Below are positions 1-8,264 of a DNA stretch of 64,000 nt, piece by piece. The notes under the pieces were generated by a model. That model saw only the letters and a list, made by a program, of their open reading frames with translations, searched no databases and was not told where the DNA came from. The first letter of the stretch is position 1, and every line of letters begins with the position of its first letter. This DNA comes from Rhizobium binae (GTDB lineage Bacteria; Pseudomonadota; Alphaproteobacteria; Rhizobiales; Rhizobiaceae), in contig NZ_CP071610.1 in NCBI RefSeq assembly GCF_017357225.1, positions 167,027-231,026 on the forward strand, given 5' to 3'. The position numbers were made by a program, and so were the translations under genes.

Positions 1-951
1 CATCTGTCGCTGCTTCTTTCGATTGTTGGCTTGCGAGAACAACTTGCCCATCAGCTTGATGAACATCGTCACCGCATCGTCCGTGAGCTTCTGGCAAAGC
101 TTGATGACTTGAGCCACGATCAGAGCGTGGCGACGGCTGGCGTTGAAGTCGCTGGCAAGCCAGGCCGGCGTTGCGTTGCCCTCCCGTATCATCTGGTCCC
201 ACCGTCCAGATGATACGCGCGCCTGCAGTTCCGGATCGATCTCCAGCCGCCGCAGAAAAGCTATCCGCTCGGTCAGCCCGACGAGGTTCGACGCAGCCGG
301 CGCTTCTGGCGCGGAACGCAGCCAATGAAAGCGCGTCTGGCCGATCGACGGGTCAACCTCTAAGAGCCTATCCAGTGATTGAAGCCTATCGAGTGGGATG
401 TCTTCAATCAGAGTTCTTTCTGCCCGGCGCCGGGCTATGGCACGGCCGGCAAGGCCGATGCGTTCGATCGTGTCGATCGCCGGCAAAAGAGCTCCGCGTT
501 CGCGAAACGTTGCGACAAGCGAACTGGCTATCGCAGCACCGTCGTCGGACATGGTCGCCGCTTGAATTGCCGCCAATAGCGCGGCGCGGCGATCTTGCAC
601 CGTCGCGCTTCTCGTATCCAGATAGACCATTAGTCGCGCCGTGTGATCCCGACGGGTTTCTTCGCGGCGTGCATAGAGGGCAAATTCGTCTGGGGTGGCG
701 CCGATCTGATCAGCAACATACTTCAGCATGGCGCGAGGCGGAGTTTCTTCTGCTCCAAGCACTCGACCCGGGTATCGCATCAGACATAGCTGGATGGCAA
801 AGCCGAGCCGATTGTGATTACGTCTCCGCAGTTCGATCTCCAGGCGATCCGCTAATGACAACGAATAGTGGCGAATTAAGCTGTCCTCGTCGACTGGGAT
901 ATCGACAAGCTTCCGGCGATCTTGATCTTTGAGAAGCTTGCGCTTTGCCAT
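1..951 (-). CDS. tnpA: Tn3-family transposase, N-terminal part (cut by window edge)
   Basis: The frame is open from an ATG at 951 down to base 1, giving the first 317 residues. The protein starts MAKRKLLKDQDRRKLVDIPV and continues with DSLIRHYSLSLADRLEI and NRLGFAIQLCLMRYPG. This is the DUF4158-type N-terminal region of Tn3-family transposases, which bind the long terminal repeats and catalyse cointegrate formation. Full-length proteins are close to 1000 residues, so roughly two thirds lies outside the window, including the DDE catalytic domain. A 38-bp terminal repeat lies about 150 bp upstream of the start, as expected for the end of such a transposon. Whether the element is intact cannot be judged. 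Family assignment is strong. Confidence 0.88.
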   Translation of the reverse strand, partial: MAKRKLLKDQDRRKLVDIPVDEDSLIRHYSLSLADRLEIELRRRNHNRLGFAIQLCLMRYPGRVLGAEETPPRAMLKYVADQIGATPDEFALYARREETRRDHTARLMVYLDTRSATVQDRRAALLAAIQAATMSDDGAAIASSLVATFRERGALLPAIDTIERIGLAGRAIARRRAERTLIEDIPLDRLQSLDRLLEVDPSIGQTRFHWLRSAPEAPAASNLVGLTERIAFLRRLEIDPELQARVSSGRWDQMIREGNATPAWLASDFNASRRHALIVAQVIKLCQKLTDDAVTMFIKLMGKLFSQANNRKKQRQM

Positions 952-1097
952 CGCCCGACTCCATTCATGACCAATCTGCGTGAAGCGTTGTCGAGTCGGG
1001 CCGGACAGAGAAATCAAAACTGGCGCATGTCGATGGCAATCCACAGAGATCGGATGTTGCAGATCCGAACTACGACATCGTTCCTGTTCCGTTCGGC

Positions 1098-1135
1098 CTT
1101 AGCGTACGATTTCGGACTGCTCTTGTTCTGACCCC
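1098..1135. repeat. Tn3-family terminal inverted repeat
   Basis: Read on the minus strand from 1135, the repeat begins GGGGTCAGAACAAGAGCAGT and ends CGTACGCTAAG. It has the 38-bp length, GGGG outer end and TACGCTAAG inner end of Tn3-family terminal repeats. It marks the outer boundary of the transposon whose transposase starts at 951. Just outside it (1136 onward) an unrelated IS6-type transposase frame begins abruptly, so the transposon interrupted that sequence. The 5-bp target duplication cannot be tested because the other end is outside the window. Confidence 0.88.
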
Positions 1136-1239
1136 AACCCTGCGATAGTTCGACGCGCGGTTTTGAAGGATTGGAATCCGCCGATCTTCGGCATGTTCTT
1201 CTTCACGCGGAAATGGTCACTCTCAATGGCGTTGGTGCA
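1136..1239 (-). pseudogene. IS6-family transposase, C-terminal remnant
   Basis: One minus-strand frame reads TNAIESDHFRVKKNMPKIGG followed by FQSFKTARRTIAG. This matches the C-terminal signature of IS6/IS26-type transposases: N-x-IE-DH, then RVK, then GF-SF-TA--TIAG. Only about 35 residues remain. Downstream it is cut exactly at the Tn3 terminal repeat, and upstream it abuts decayed IS5-type sequence. It cannot encode an active enzyme. Confidence 0.7.
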
Positions 1240-1292
1240 CGGATGTGGAACAGAACGGATGGGGATCTTTGAAACGGCTGACTGTGACGTGG

Positions 1293-1604
1293 CTGCCTTG
1301 CGGCGGACGGCTTCGGGCGTGCGCAAGCAAGCATGCGGTTGAGGACGGCGCAGCCGATGGCGACTTCGGTCTGCTGACACCGCAGACGCCGCCCAAATGG
1401 ACTTGTATCGCCCGATTGCCGTCTTCCGCTTCCGATCGCCATGCGCGCGCCCGACGGCTCAGCGTGGTGTGATCGGGGACGGCAAGCGCTAAGCCCATCA
1501 ATTGCAGCACCGATTCCACCAAGCCTTCTGCCTGGCGAAGCCGCAAGCCAAACACCAGGCCCAGCGTCAAGGTGGTCTCGATTGCCAGATCTGAATAACG
1601 GTGC
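1293..1604 (-). pseudogene. IS5-family transposase, decayed fragments
   Basis: Two pieces in different minus-strand frames belong to one IS5-family transposase. The N-terminal piece (about 1600-1439) contains HRYSDLAIETTLTLGLVFGL, then RQAEGLVESVLQL and PDHTTLSRR. The C-terminal piece (about 1373-1293) contains TEVAIGCAVLNRMLACARPK. The catalytic middle is missing and the frames disagree, so this is a deleted, frameshifted relic. It lies between the P450 and IS6 remnants. Confidence 0.65.
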
Positions 1605-1611
1605 TGGCCGC

Positions 1612-1861
1612 GGCGCCACGGCCAGGCGCAGCGTGGGGAAGCGCTGGAGATCGTACCGAACACCGCCTTGAGTTCCAGGCTGGCGAGCGCCAAGCCGATG
1701 CAGTAGTGCGGCCAGTAGGAGAACGCCAGGTGCGGCTTTAGGGCGCGTCCGATTTCGAAAATTTCAGGGTCGTCCAAATGGCGTGGATCGACCGACGTCG
1801 CCGGTAGGCCGACCAGCACCTTGCTCTCCGCGGGAATAAGCACGCCCGCGATGGTCACGGC
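1612..1861 (-). pseudogene. cytochrome P450, C-terminal remnant
   Basis: The minus strand encodes DDPEIFEIGRALKPHLAFSY directly followed by WPHYCIGLALASLELKAVF. This is the haem-binding region of bacterial P450s, with the cysteine ligand in HYCIG and the following LA-LE helix. After KAVFGT the match continues one frame over as DLQRFPTLRLAVAPRP, so there is a frameshift close to the end. Only about the last 90 residues of an enzyme of some 400 remain. P450 genes are frequent on rhizobial symbiosis plasmids, but the original substrate cannot be guessed. Confidence 0.65.
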
Positions 1862-2190
1862 CGTCCCTTGGATAGCGCATGATGCCATCCCAGCCCGCGC
1901 CCGGCCAACGCCTTGTCCACCAGGGATGGATCGCCGACCAGGGTTCGGCTTAAGAGAGCGCGCGTATTCGTCCGGTCATCGCAGGCGCTCGGGCTGTTTC
2001 AGGTTCCGCAACCAGCAATCGGTTAATGATACTAGTGGATATACAACTAAAAGTGCAGAAAAGGTCCGACCCTACTCTCGACTAAGAGACGCATCAGCGG
2101 TTAAACATCCATCGGGTGGAAGCAAATTTCGCACGGCAACGCCGCTTTACTTCGGCGGAGTGAACACCTGTTGCCGTTCAGGGGGGTCTT
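1862..2190. other. non-coding gap, nothing recognised
   Basis: These 329 bases separate the P450 remnant from a small secreted-protein gene. Several short frames are open, but none resembles a known family. The right-hand part (from about 2020) is richer in A and T and could hold the promoter for the downstream pair, though no convincing -35/-10 pair was identified. Confidence 0.4.
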
Positions 2191-2319
2191 ATGAAAGTAA
2201 TCTATTCGCTCTTTCTTGCCTTTACGCTATCAGCAAGTTCGGCTACCGGACACGGCGGCGGAACTGACGGGAACGGGTGCCATACCAATCACAAGACCGG
2301 GGGCTACCATTGCCATTGA
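2191..2319 (+). CDS. small secreted YHYH-motif protein (42 aa)
   Basis: An ATG preceded by a GGGGGG ribosome binding site opens a 42-residue frame. It starts MKVIYSLFLAFTLSASSATG, a clear signal peptide. The mature part contains NGCHTNHKTGGYHCH, the short Cys/His-rich pattern found in YHYH-type small proteins and at the ends of some secreted nucleases. The two cysteines and several histidines suggest metal binding or a disulfide, but the function is unknown. Its TGA overlaps the TTG start of the next gene, so the two are probably translated together. Confidence 0.6.
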   Translation: MKVIYSLFLAFTLSASSATGHGGGTDGNGCHTNHKTGGYHCH

Positions 2320-2585
2320 GAACTCTTGCACTGATTGGAATGTTTTTCGCCTCGACCAATATTTGCCTTGGCTGGGATGGCTTCGATAACGAAACGGGCG
2401 CCTCAGTCGAGATCGGTAAAGGTAATCTTGTTAGATCCGGCCAGACTATTGAGATCTACGACCACGGGTCCGGTGAATACCGCGACGTTGACGTCCAAAG
2501 CATTCAACGTTCCGGTGGATCCGTTGAAGTGGAAGTCTACGACAGTGAGAGCGGCGAATATCGCACTCTCGAGATGGATGATTGA
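2316..2585 (+). CDS. DUF5334-like small exported protein (89 aa)
   Basis: The TTG at 2316 overlaps the stop codon of the preceding gene (TTGA) and gives a protein starting with a signal peptide, MRTLALIGMFFASTNICLG. The mature domain contains WDGFDNETGASVEIGKGNLV, then two similar acidic repeats: YDHGSGEYRDVDVQSI and YDSESGEYRTLEMDD. This is the layout of the DUF5334 family common in rhizobia; no function is established. An upstream GTG at 2277 is possible but would run through the preceding gene and lacks a ribosome binding site. Confidence 0.6.
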   Translation: MRTLALIGMFFASTNICLGWDGFDNETGASVEIGKGNLVRSGQTIEIYDHGSGEYRDVDVQSIQRSGGSVEVEVYDSESGEYRTLEMDD

Positions 2586-2749
2586 AACCATGAGCAGGCG
2601 TCATGATGGCGCCTGCTTCATCTCGTTGTGCAGGGTTGAATCTAATTTGTTCCTCTTCCGGGGAGTCAGGTTTGCAACGCGCGATCAGAATTGACGATCC
2701 GCTCCCAACCGGAGTGCGAAATCGCGCGAGCGCATCACTTTAATCGCAT

Positions 2750-3046
2750 TCACTCATTGCCAGATGAAAGCGGCTGGTCTTGGAACGGCTCCTTTGCAGG
2801 TATAGCGGGCAAGGCTAAGTGCGAAGCGTTCGCCTTGGAAACGGGTCGATGCGCCTGTATGAGAGCTTTGATCTCTCCCGAAGGATCCCACTCAAGCGCC
2901 TCCTCCGCGAGGCTGAGGTACTGCGACGACAGCGCGAAGTCCTCTGGCTTTTCAGCCATGATCCGCAGCAGACGGAAGCTGCCATCTGGCTGCGCGATAC
3001 TCAATAGAATGCATGCGTGTGCATCCTTAAAATCCGACAGGTGCAA
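2750..3046 (-). CDS. hypothetical protein (98 aa)
   Basis: A minus-strand frame reads LHLSDFKDAHACILLSIAQP and then DGSFRLLRIMAEKPEDFALS. It looks like a compact alpha/beta protein rather than random sequence. No family is recognised. The only plausible start is a TTG at 3046 without a strong ribosome binding site, and an in-frame stop lies shortly upstream, so the protein cannot be much longer. It stands alone between the DUF5334 gene and the ABC transporter operon. Confidence 0.4.
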   Translation of the reverse strand: MHLSDFKDAHACILLSIAQPDGSFRLLRIMAEKPEDFALSSQYLSLAEEALEWDPSGEIKALIQAHRPVSKANASHLALPAIPAKEPFQDQPLSSGNE

Positions 3047-3195
3047 GACCGCTACGGCATAGCCAAGACGTCAAAATCGAAATCCGATCAAACCAGGACT
3101 GGTGCACCAACACCTCGTCTACCGTGAATAAGACTATCTGTCGGCCAGACCATGCCGAGTACCATCCGTTGGCCTCGATCGACAATAGTTCAAGC

Positions 3196-3939
3196 TCAAT
3201 GTTTGAGGATCTGGCTGAGAAAAAGCTTCGTACGCTCATGCTGGGGATTGGTGAAGAACGCCTCCGGACTACCTTCTTCGACGATCTGGCCGGAGTTCAT
3301 GAAGATGACCCGGTCGGCGACCGCGCGGGCAAAGCCCATTTCATGGGTGACGCAGACCATCGTCATGCCGTCACGGGCAAGGCTTGTCATCGTGTCGAGA
3401 ACTTCCGAGACCATTTCCGGGTCGAGCGCCGAAGTCGGCTCGTCGAACAGCATGACGGCTGGTTCCATGCAAAGGCTGCGGGCGATCGCGACGCGTTGTT
3501 GCTGGCCGCCGGAAAGCTGGGCCGGATATTTGTTGGCCTGCTCGGGGATCCTGACACGCTCCAGGAATTGCAGGGCCGTTTTCTTTGCCTCGGCGGCGGA
3601 CACGTCCTTGATCCACATCGGCCCGACCATGCAGTTCATCAGCACTGTCATGTGGGGAAACAGGTTGAAATGTTGGAATACCATGCCGACATTCTTGCGG
3701 ACCTCTGCAACGTTGCGCATCTTGTCGTGCAGCGTGATCCCATTGACGGTAATCTTCCCCTCCTGATGCGCCTCGAGCCGGTTGAAACAGCGGATGAGGG
3801 TCGACTTACCCGACCCCGACGGTCCGCAGACGACGATGCGCTCGCCCTTCCTCACCGTCAGGTTGATGTCCTTCAGTACCTGGAACGCGCCATACCATTT
3901 GGCGACATCCTTCGCCTCGATGATCAGGTCCATGCTCAT
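3196..3939 (-). CDS. amino-acid ABC transporter, ATP-binding subunit
   Basis: The 247-residue protein has all nucleotide-binding motifs of the polar amino acid (GlnQ/HisP-like) group: Walker [10 protein letters not shown] near residue 38, a Q-loop in [14 protein letters not shown], the signature [16 protein letters not shown], Walker [13 protein letters not shown] and the H-loop VTHEM. It would power uptake through the permease encoded just upstream. Its ATG overlaps the permease stop codon (ATGA), so the two are translationally coupled. The substrate cannot be read from the ATPase; the context suggests the compound degraded by the neighbouring enzymes, or an amino acid derived from it. Confidence 0.92.
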   Translation of the reverse strand: MSMDLIIEAKDVAKWYGAFQVLKDINLTVRKGERIVVCGPSGSGKSTLIRCFNRLEAHQEGKITVNGITLHDKMRNVAEVRKNVGMVFQHFNLFPHMTVLMNCMVGPMWIKDVSAAEAKKTALQFLERVRIPEQANKYPAQLSGGQQQRVAIARSLCMEPAVMLFDEPTSALDPEMVSEVLDTMTSLARDGMTMVCVTHEMGFARAVADRVIFMNSGQIVEEGSPEAFFTNPQHERTKLFLSQILKH

Positions 3940-4910
3940 CTGACTTTACTCCTGGCATAGTGGCGCTCGATGCGGGACTGGATAAGTTCGAGGCAGATCG
4001 ACATGCCCCAGTAGATAAGCGCGGTCGAAATCAGCATTTCCATGTGCTGGAAAGTCTTTTGGCCGAGCGTGCGGGCAAGGAACATCAGTTCCCAGACACC
4101 GATGACGGACACCAGCGAACTATCCTTCAGCATGGAAATGAACTGGTTTCCGGTCGGCGGAATGATGACGGGCAGCGCCTGCGGCAGGATAATGCGGCGC
4201 ATGGTGATTCCGAAGCCGAAACCCATGGAGCGGGATGCCTCCCACTGGCCGCGATCGATGCTCTGGATGCCGGAGCGGAAGATCTCGGTCATGTAGGCGC
4301 CATAGCAGAGCGACAGAGCGAGGATGCCGGCCGGCACCGCGTCAATGACGAACCCAAGCTGCGGCAGGCCGAGATAGATCAAGTAGACCTGCATCAAGAG
4401 CGGTAGGCCACGAAAGAAGGACGTGTAGAAGCTGGCGATCGCATAGGCGAAACCGTTGGTCGACAGCTTGGCGACAGCGCCGAGGATAGCGATAACCGAA
4501 GCGATGACGATCGAGATCGCCGACACATAGAGCGTCGTCACGGCACCTTGTGTGATCAGGAAGGGCAGCTTTTCCCAGATGAATGGCAGGCTGAGATGAA
4601 AGGTCTCGAAGAAAGCCAGAAACAGCATCAGCAGCTCCAGCCAGACAATGGCGATCTGTATCTTCAGTGAGGCAAAGCCGATCAACACCACGTTCAGGGA
4701 AAAGATCACCGCGACGACGAAGGCGACCGCGAAACGTCCGTAGAGCCCGCTTTGCAAGGGATCGCCGATCACCGGACGCATCAGCTCGCCCATCGTCGTG
4801 CCGGTCAGGTTGAATGCGAGGAAGACTGCCAGAATGATGGCGAACATGGTGGCGACGAACCACGGCTTGTGTACCAGAATTTCAGCGTCGACTGTATCCG
4901 GATAGAGCAT
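3936..4910 (-). CDS. amino-acid ABC transporter, permease
   Basis: The start at 4910 ([17 protein letters not shown]) follows a good GAAGGA ribosome binding site; a longer open frame upstream has none. The 324-residue protein is strongly hydrophobic. Three N-terminal membrane segments (about residues 18-110) precede the usual permease core. The core carries the EAA loop [20 protein letters not shown] and then [20 protein letters not shown], the contact point for the ATPase. This is the polar-amino-acid (HisM/GlnP) type with an N-terminal extension. One permease suggests a homodimer. It lies between the genes for the binding protein and the ATPase, the standard order. Confidence 0.9.
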   Translation of the reverse strand: MLYPDTVDAEILVHKPWFVATMFAIILAVFLAFNLTGTTMGELMRPVIGDPLQSGLYGRFAVAFVVAVIFSLNVVLIGFASLKIQIAIVWLELLMLFLAFFETFHLSLPFIWEKLPFLITQGAVTTLYVSAISIVIASVIAILGAVAKLSTNGFAYAIASFYTSFFRGLPLLMQVYLIYLGLPQLGFVIDAVPAGILALSLCYGAYMTEIFRSGIQSIDRGQWEASRSMGFGFGITMRRIILPQALPVIIPPTGNQFISMLKDSSLVSVIGVWELMFLARTLGQKTFQHMEMLISTALIYWGMSICLELIQSRIERHYARSKVR

Positions 4911-4966
4911 CTCTTGTCCTTCGGACGGTTTGGCGGCCCGTGTTTGCGGACCGCCAGAGAGGGTGG

Positions 4967-5800
4967 TTATTTCACAACGGTGTAGTCGACCCCGTACCAC
5001 TTGACCGACAGTTTGCTGAGCGTGCCGTCGTTCTGCATGGCTTTCACGGCCTCGGAGATCTTGGCGTCGAATTCCGCGTCGCCATGCTCGGTTGCGACAG
5101 CCAACGGCTCGTAGAATACAGGGTCGCCGAGCTGTTTGATCGGGTACCCGGCCTTCTCCGCATCGATGATGCTCGGCAGTGAGGAGACGACTGCATCGAG
5201 CCGAGTGCCGTCACCCAGGCGCAGATCGTCGAACGCCGTCGTCGAATTGCTGTAGGACTTCACGTCCTTCGGTTTGAATTCATACTTGAAGGCCGGCGCG
5301 CCGGCGGCATCCAGCGTCAGGTCCTGCTTGGCATAGGCCTCGAAAGTGGAAGTCGCCGTCGTGCCGACGGCCTTGTCGTTGAGGTCGGCAAGCGTCGTCG
5401 CCTTGCTGTCCTTGTGAACGGCAACGGCGGCCGGCGTGTAATAGTAGACGCCGGGGAAATCGAAGATCTCGGCCCGCTTCTTGGTGGGGGTCATCGAGCC
5501 GACATGCATGTCCCAGCGGCCAGACCAGTTGCCGGCGGTGATGATGTCCCAGCCGGGGGTTACGAACTCGACGCTGACCCCTAGGCGCTTGCCGATATCC
5601 TTGGCGACGTCCACATCGAAGCCATCGAGTTCGTTCTTGTCGTTCATGAAGGATTGCGGCGCCCAGTTGGCATCCGTCGCAACCTTGAGCGTCTTGGCCG
5701 CCAGCACGCGCTCCAGCACCGCCCCGGCATTGGCCGGAAGTGCTGACAAGGTAAAGGCGAGCGAAGCTGCAAGCGCCGTCAGTCTGGTGAGATGTCTCAT
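4967..5800 (-). CDS. amino-acid ABC transporter, periplasmic binding protein
   Basis: The 277-residue protein begins with a signal peptide (MRHLTRLTALAASLAFTLSA, cleavage near ALPANA). The mature part is a family 3 solute-binding protein: LKVATDANWAPQSFMNDKN, then LDGFDVDVAKDIGKRLGVSV, GTTATSTFEAYAK and the C-terminal KISEAVKAMQNDGTLSKLSV. It captures a small polar ligand for the permease and ATPase encoded next. It is the first transporter gene, 148 bp after the enzyme operon and separated from it by a hairpin, so the transporter may be expressed at a different level. Confidence 0.9.
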   Translation of the reverse strand: MRHLTRLTALAASLAFTLSALPANAGAVLERVLAAKTLKVATDANWAPQSFMNDKNELDGFDVDVAKDIGKRLGVSVEFVTPGWDIITAGNWSGRWDMHVGSMTPTKKRAEIFDFPGVYYYTPAAVAVHKDSKATTLADLNDKAVGTTATSTFEAYAKQDLTLDAAGAPAFKYEFKPKDVKSYSNSTTAFDDLRLGDGTRLDAVVSSLPSIIDAEKAGYPIKQLGDPVFYEPLAVATEHGDAEFDAKISEAVKAMQNDGTLSKLSVKWYGVDYTVVK

Positions 5801-5877
5801 GCTGTCTGTTCCCTTTGTTGTTGATGGGTTCTACGGCTCAACCCTCCCGGTCTCGCCGCCGTGGTCGTCATTTAGTC

Positions 5878-5907
5878 ATCACCGGATGGGCCCGGTCTTC
5901 CGGTGAT
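5878..5907 (-). terminator. hairpin between enzyme operon and transporter genes
   Basis: A perfect 9-bp inverted repeat (ATCACCGGA and TCCGGTGAT) surrounds a 12-base GC-rich loop, 41 bp after the last enzyme gene on the minus strand. No T-run follows, so it is more likely a partial terminator or an mRNA-stabilising hairpin that separates enzyme from transporter expression. Confidence 0.4.
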
Positions 5908-5948
5908 CCGGAGGATGTTTGTGCTGCTGCTTGCTTGAAACGGCGAAA

Positions 5949-6338
5949 TCAAAGCTCCCCTTTCTCGCGCATCTCGGCGCGGACATTGCCTGCTACGCGG
6001 AAAGCCTCGACGCCTGCGGGAATTCCGCAATAGACGGCGATCTGGACGAGTGCGGCGCGCAGCTCGTCGTCGGTCACGCCGTTGCGGATCGCGCCGCGGA
6101 CATGGATCCCGAACTCGTGCATGCGATTGAGGGCCGCGAGCATTCCAAGGTTGACAAGGCTGCGCTGCTTGAGGTCGAGGCCGTTGTCGGTCCAGGCGGC
6201 ACCCCAGCAATATTCATTGAGAACATCCTGGAAGGGCCGGGAGAAATCGTCGGCATTGCCGAGAGCGCGATCGACATAATCGTCCCCGAGCACCTTGCGT
6301 CGCACGGCCTCGCCAGCCTGCCGGAGCATCTTATCCAT
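5949..6338 (-). CDS. carboxymuconolactone decarboxylase/AhpD-like protein
   Basis: The 129-residue protein matches the carboxymuconolactone decarboxylase family: small all-helical subunits that include PcaC and the AhpD-like peroxidase group. Visible hallmarks are GAAWTDNGLDLKQRSLVNLG, HEFGIHVRGAIRNGVTDDEL and the C-terminal ALVQIAVYCGIPAGVEAFR. The CxxC pair of AhpD is absent, which favours a decarboxylase-like role. Its start overlaps the end of the upstream hydrolase gene by 8 bp, so the two are coupled. Together with the hydrolase it resembles the PcaD/PcaC pair of the protocatechuate pathway, though the other enzymes here are not those of that pathway. Confidence 0.85.
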   Translation of the reverse strand: MDKMLRQAGEAVRRKVLGDDYVDRALGNADDFSRPFQDVLNEYCWGAAWTDNGLDLKQRSLVNLGMLAALNRMHEFGIHVRGAIRNGVTDDELRAALVQIAVYCGIPAGVEAFRVAGNVRAEMREKGEL

Positions 6339-7143
6339 GGCTCACCTCTTCTGATGCAAGGAAATCTCCCATCAGGCGGGCCACGGTCGCCGGGGCCTCG
6401 ATGAGAATGGAGTGACGCAGACCCGGCAGGATCGCCAGCGTCGAGCCGGGGATGCGGTCATGCATGTAACTGGCCATGCGCGGGTTTGAGCCGGCATCCT
6501 CCTCTCCGGTCGCAATCAGCGTCGGGCAGCGGATCTGGTCGAGAAACCCGCCGAAATCCGTTTCCGCCAGAACACGATAGGCGGAGGCGTAACAATCGGG
6601 ATCGTTCTCGGCATCCCGCGCGCGCAGTCTCTCGATAATCTCGGGATTGCGTTCCTGAAACCCTTCCGTCAGCCAGCGCGACAGCGAGGCATCGTGATGG
6701 GCGCCGGGATTACCGATCCTGAGCGCTGCAAGCCGTGTCAGGACGCGTTCGCGCTCCTCCGAGGTGCGGCCGGCGACCGTGGAGAGAAGCACTAGTTTTC
6801 TCAACCGCGCTTGATGGGTGAGCGCCAGTCGCTGTGCGATCAGCCCGCCGAGCGAGAAACCCGCCAGATGGAAGGTCTCGAACCCCGCATGCGCCGCCAG
6901 CGTCAGCGTCTCGGCGACGAAATCGTCGATTTCATAACGGCCCTTGATGCGCGTAGACCGCCCGTGGCCACGCAGGTCGAAGGTCAGGATTGTGAAACGA
7001 TCCTTGAGCTCAGCCACCACGCCGCCCCACGCCTCCAGAGACGACCCGACGCCGTGGATGCAGACCAGCGGCTCCACGCCGTTGCCGTCGATACGGAAGT
7101 TGAGCGTTACATCGCCGACGGTATGTTGCCGAAGCTGCGTCAT
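6331..7143 (-). CDS. alpha/beta hydrolase (enol-lactonase/RutD-like)
   Basis: The chosen start (7143, MTQLRQHTVGDVTLNFRIDG) lies one base after the stop of the upstream monooxygenase gene. The 270-residue protein has the oxyanion motif CIHGVGSS, the nucleophile elbow HLAGFSLGGLIAQ (G-x-S-x-G), an acid in ATGEEDAGSNP and the catalytic His in LPGLRHSILIEAP. It is closest in style to 3-oxoadipate enol-lactonase PcaD and the Rut-pathway hydrolase RutD. It probably hydrolyses a ring-cleavage or ester/amide intermediate made by the neighbouring monooxygenase; the exact substrate is unknown. Confidence 0.88.
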   Translation of the reverse strand: MTQLRQHTVGDVTLNFRIDGNGVEPLVCIHGVGSSLEAWGGVVAELKDRFTILTFDLRGHGRSTRIKGRYEIDDFVAETLTLAAHAGFETFHLAGFSLGGLIAQRLALTHQARLRKLVLLSTVAGRTSEERERVLTRLAALRIGNPGAHHDASLSRWLTEGFQERNPEIIERLRARDAENDPDCYASAYRVLAETDFGGFLDQIRCPTLIATGEEDAGSNPRMASYMHDRIPGSTLAILPGLRHSILIEAPATVARLMGDFLASEEVSHG

Positions 7144-7144
7144 C

Positions 7145-8224
7145 TCAGCGCCCCGAACCCACTGCACGCTGGCGGTCTTGTTCACGAGCCGCGAAGAATG
7201 GCATGACTTCATCGACGAACAGCCGCAGCGTCTTCTTCTGCAGTTCAAACGGCAGGTTGAACGTGAGGCCCAAGCAATATTGATCGACGCCAGCCGCCTC
7301 GTAGGCGAGCAGTTTTTCGATCACTTCGTCCGGCGTTCCGAACATCAGGTTTTTGCGAATATTGTCCGGATTGTAGTTGTCCTTGCCCTTAACGCTTTCG
7401 AACGGGACCGCTTCCGGAAAGCCTTCCCGGACCGCGCCGATATTCTGCATGAGGTTCTCGAAAGTCCTGCCATAGTCCATGCTGTGCTGGACGGCGAGTT
7501 GCCAGTCCTCGGGCCTGTCGTAGACACAAGTCCGGCGCTGCATCATGAAGCGCGGCCGCGGGACCTCCGGATGATCGGCGACAGCCTTTTCGAACTTGTC
7601 AGCGAGAACCTGGATTTCGGCTGCAGGTGCTGACAACGGTGTCGACAGAATATTGGCGCCGACGCTGATTGCCCAGTCAAACGTGCCGGGATCGCGTGCC
7701 GCGACCCAGATCGGCGGATGCGGCTGCTGCAGCGGTTTTGGCACCGCCGTCGCAAGTGGGAAGTTCCAGTATTGGCCATTATGGGCATAGTCGCCCTGCC
7801 ACAATTTCCTCACTGCCGGCACCAATTCCTTGAGATAAGCGACGCCTTCCTGCTGCGGCATGCCGCCGGCCATGCGGTCGAATTCATATTGGTAGGAGCC
7901 GCGGGCAATGCCGAATTCCAGCCGGCCATCCGTCAAGTGGTCGCAAAGAGCCGCCTCACCGGCAAGCCGGATCGGGCTCCAATAGGGCGCAACCAGAGTC
8001 GAGGTGCCGAGGCGGATCTGGTCGGTGTGTTGTCCGAGCCATGTCAGTGTCTGGAACGGATTGGGGGAAATCGTGCATTCGATCGTGTGATGCTCGGCGG
8101 TCCACAGCGTTTCAAAACCGCCCTCGTCGGCTATCCGGGCAAGCTCGAGCAGGTTGTTCTTGACCCTGGACATCGGCGCGTCCGGCGAGAAACGTTCCAT
8201 GGTGAGTGAGACTGCGAATTTCAT
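7145..8224 (-). CDS. luciferase-like (LLM) flavin-dependent monooxygenase
   Basis: The start at 8224 (MKFAVSLTMERFSPDAPMSR) follows GAGGGAGG. The 359-residue protein is a bacterial-luciferase-like TIM barrel: TLWTAEHHTIECTISPNPFQ, RLGTSTLVAPYWSPIRLAGE, then ALCDHLTDGRLEFGIARGSY, the typical FMN-binding region. Such enzymes use reduced flavin from a partner reductase to oxygenate substrates; a flavin reductase is encoded two genes upstream. Relatives include RutA, which cleaves the uracil ring, and monooxygenases of N-heterocycle breakdown. It is probably the enzyme that commits the pathway. Substrate unknown. Confidence 0.9.
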   Translation of the reverse strand: MKFAVSLTMERFSPDAPMSRVKNNLLELARIADEGGFETLWTAEHHTIECTISPNPFQTLTWLGQHTDQIRLGTSTLVAPYWSPIRLAGEAALCDHLTDGRLEFGIARGSYQYEFDRMAGGMPQQEGVAYLKELVPAVRKLWQGDYAHNGQYWNFPLATAVPKPLQQPHPPIWVAARDPGTFDWAISVGANILSTPLSAPAAEIQVLADKFEKAVADHPEVPRPRFMMQRRTCVYDRPEDWQLAVQHSMDYGRTFENLMQNIGAVREGFPEAVPFESVKGKDNYNPDNIRKNLMFGTPDEVIEKLLAYEAAGVDQYCLGLTFNLPFELQKKTLRLFVDEVMPFFAAREQDRQRAVGSGR

Positions 8225-8264
8225 GAGTTTTCCTCCCTCGCGGGCCAAGGTTTCTTTTGTCCGG

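Noticed and set aside
2970..3050. Plus-strand GCAILNRMHACAS stretch resembling the IS5 tail found at 1293-1373
   Set aside because: The similarity covers only about 13 residues, without other transposase features, and the opposite strand has a more protein-like open frame.
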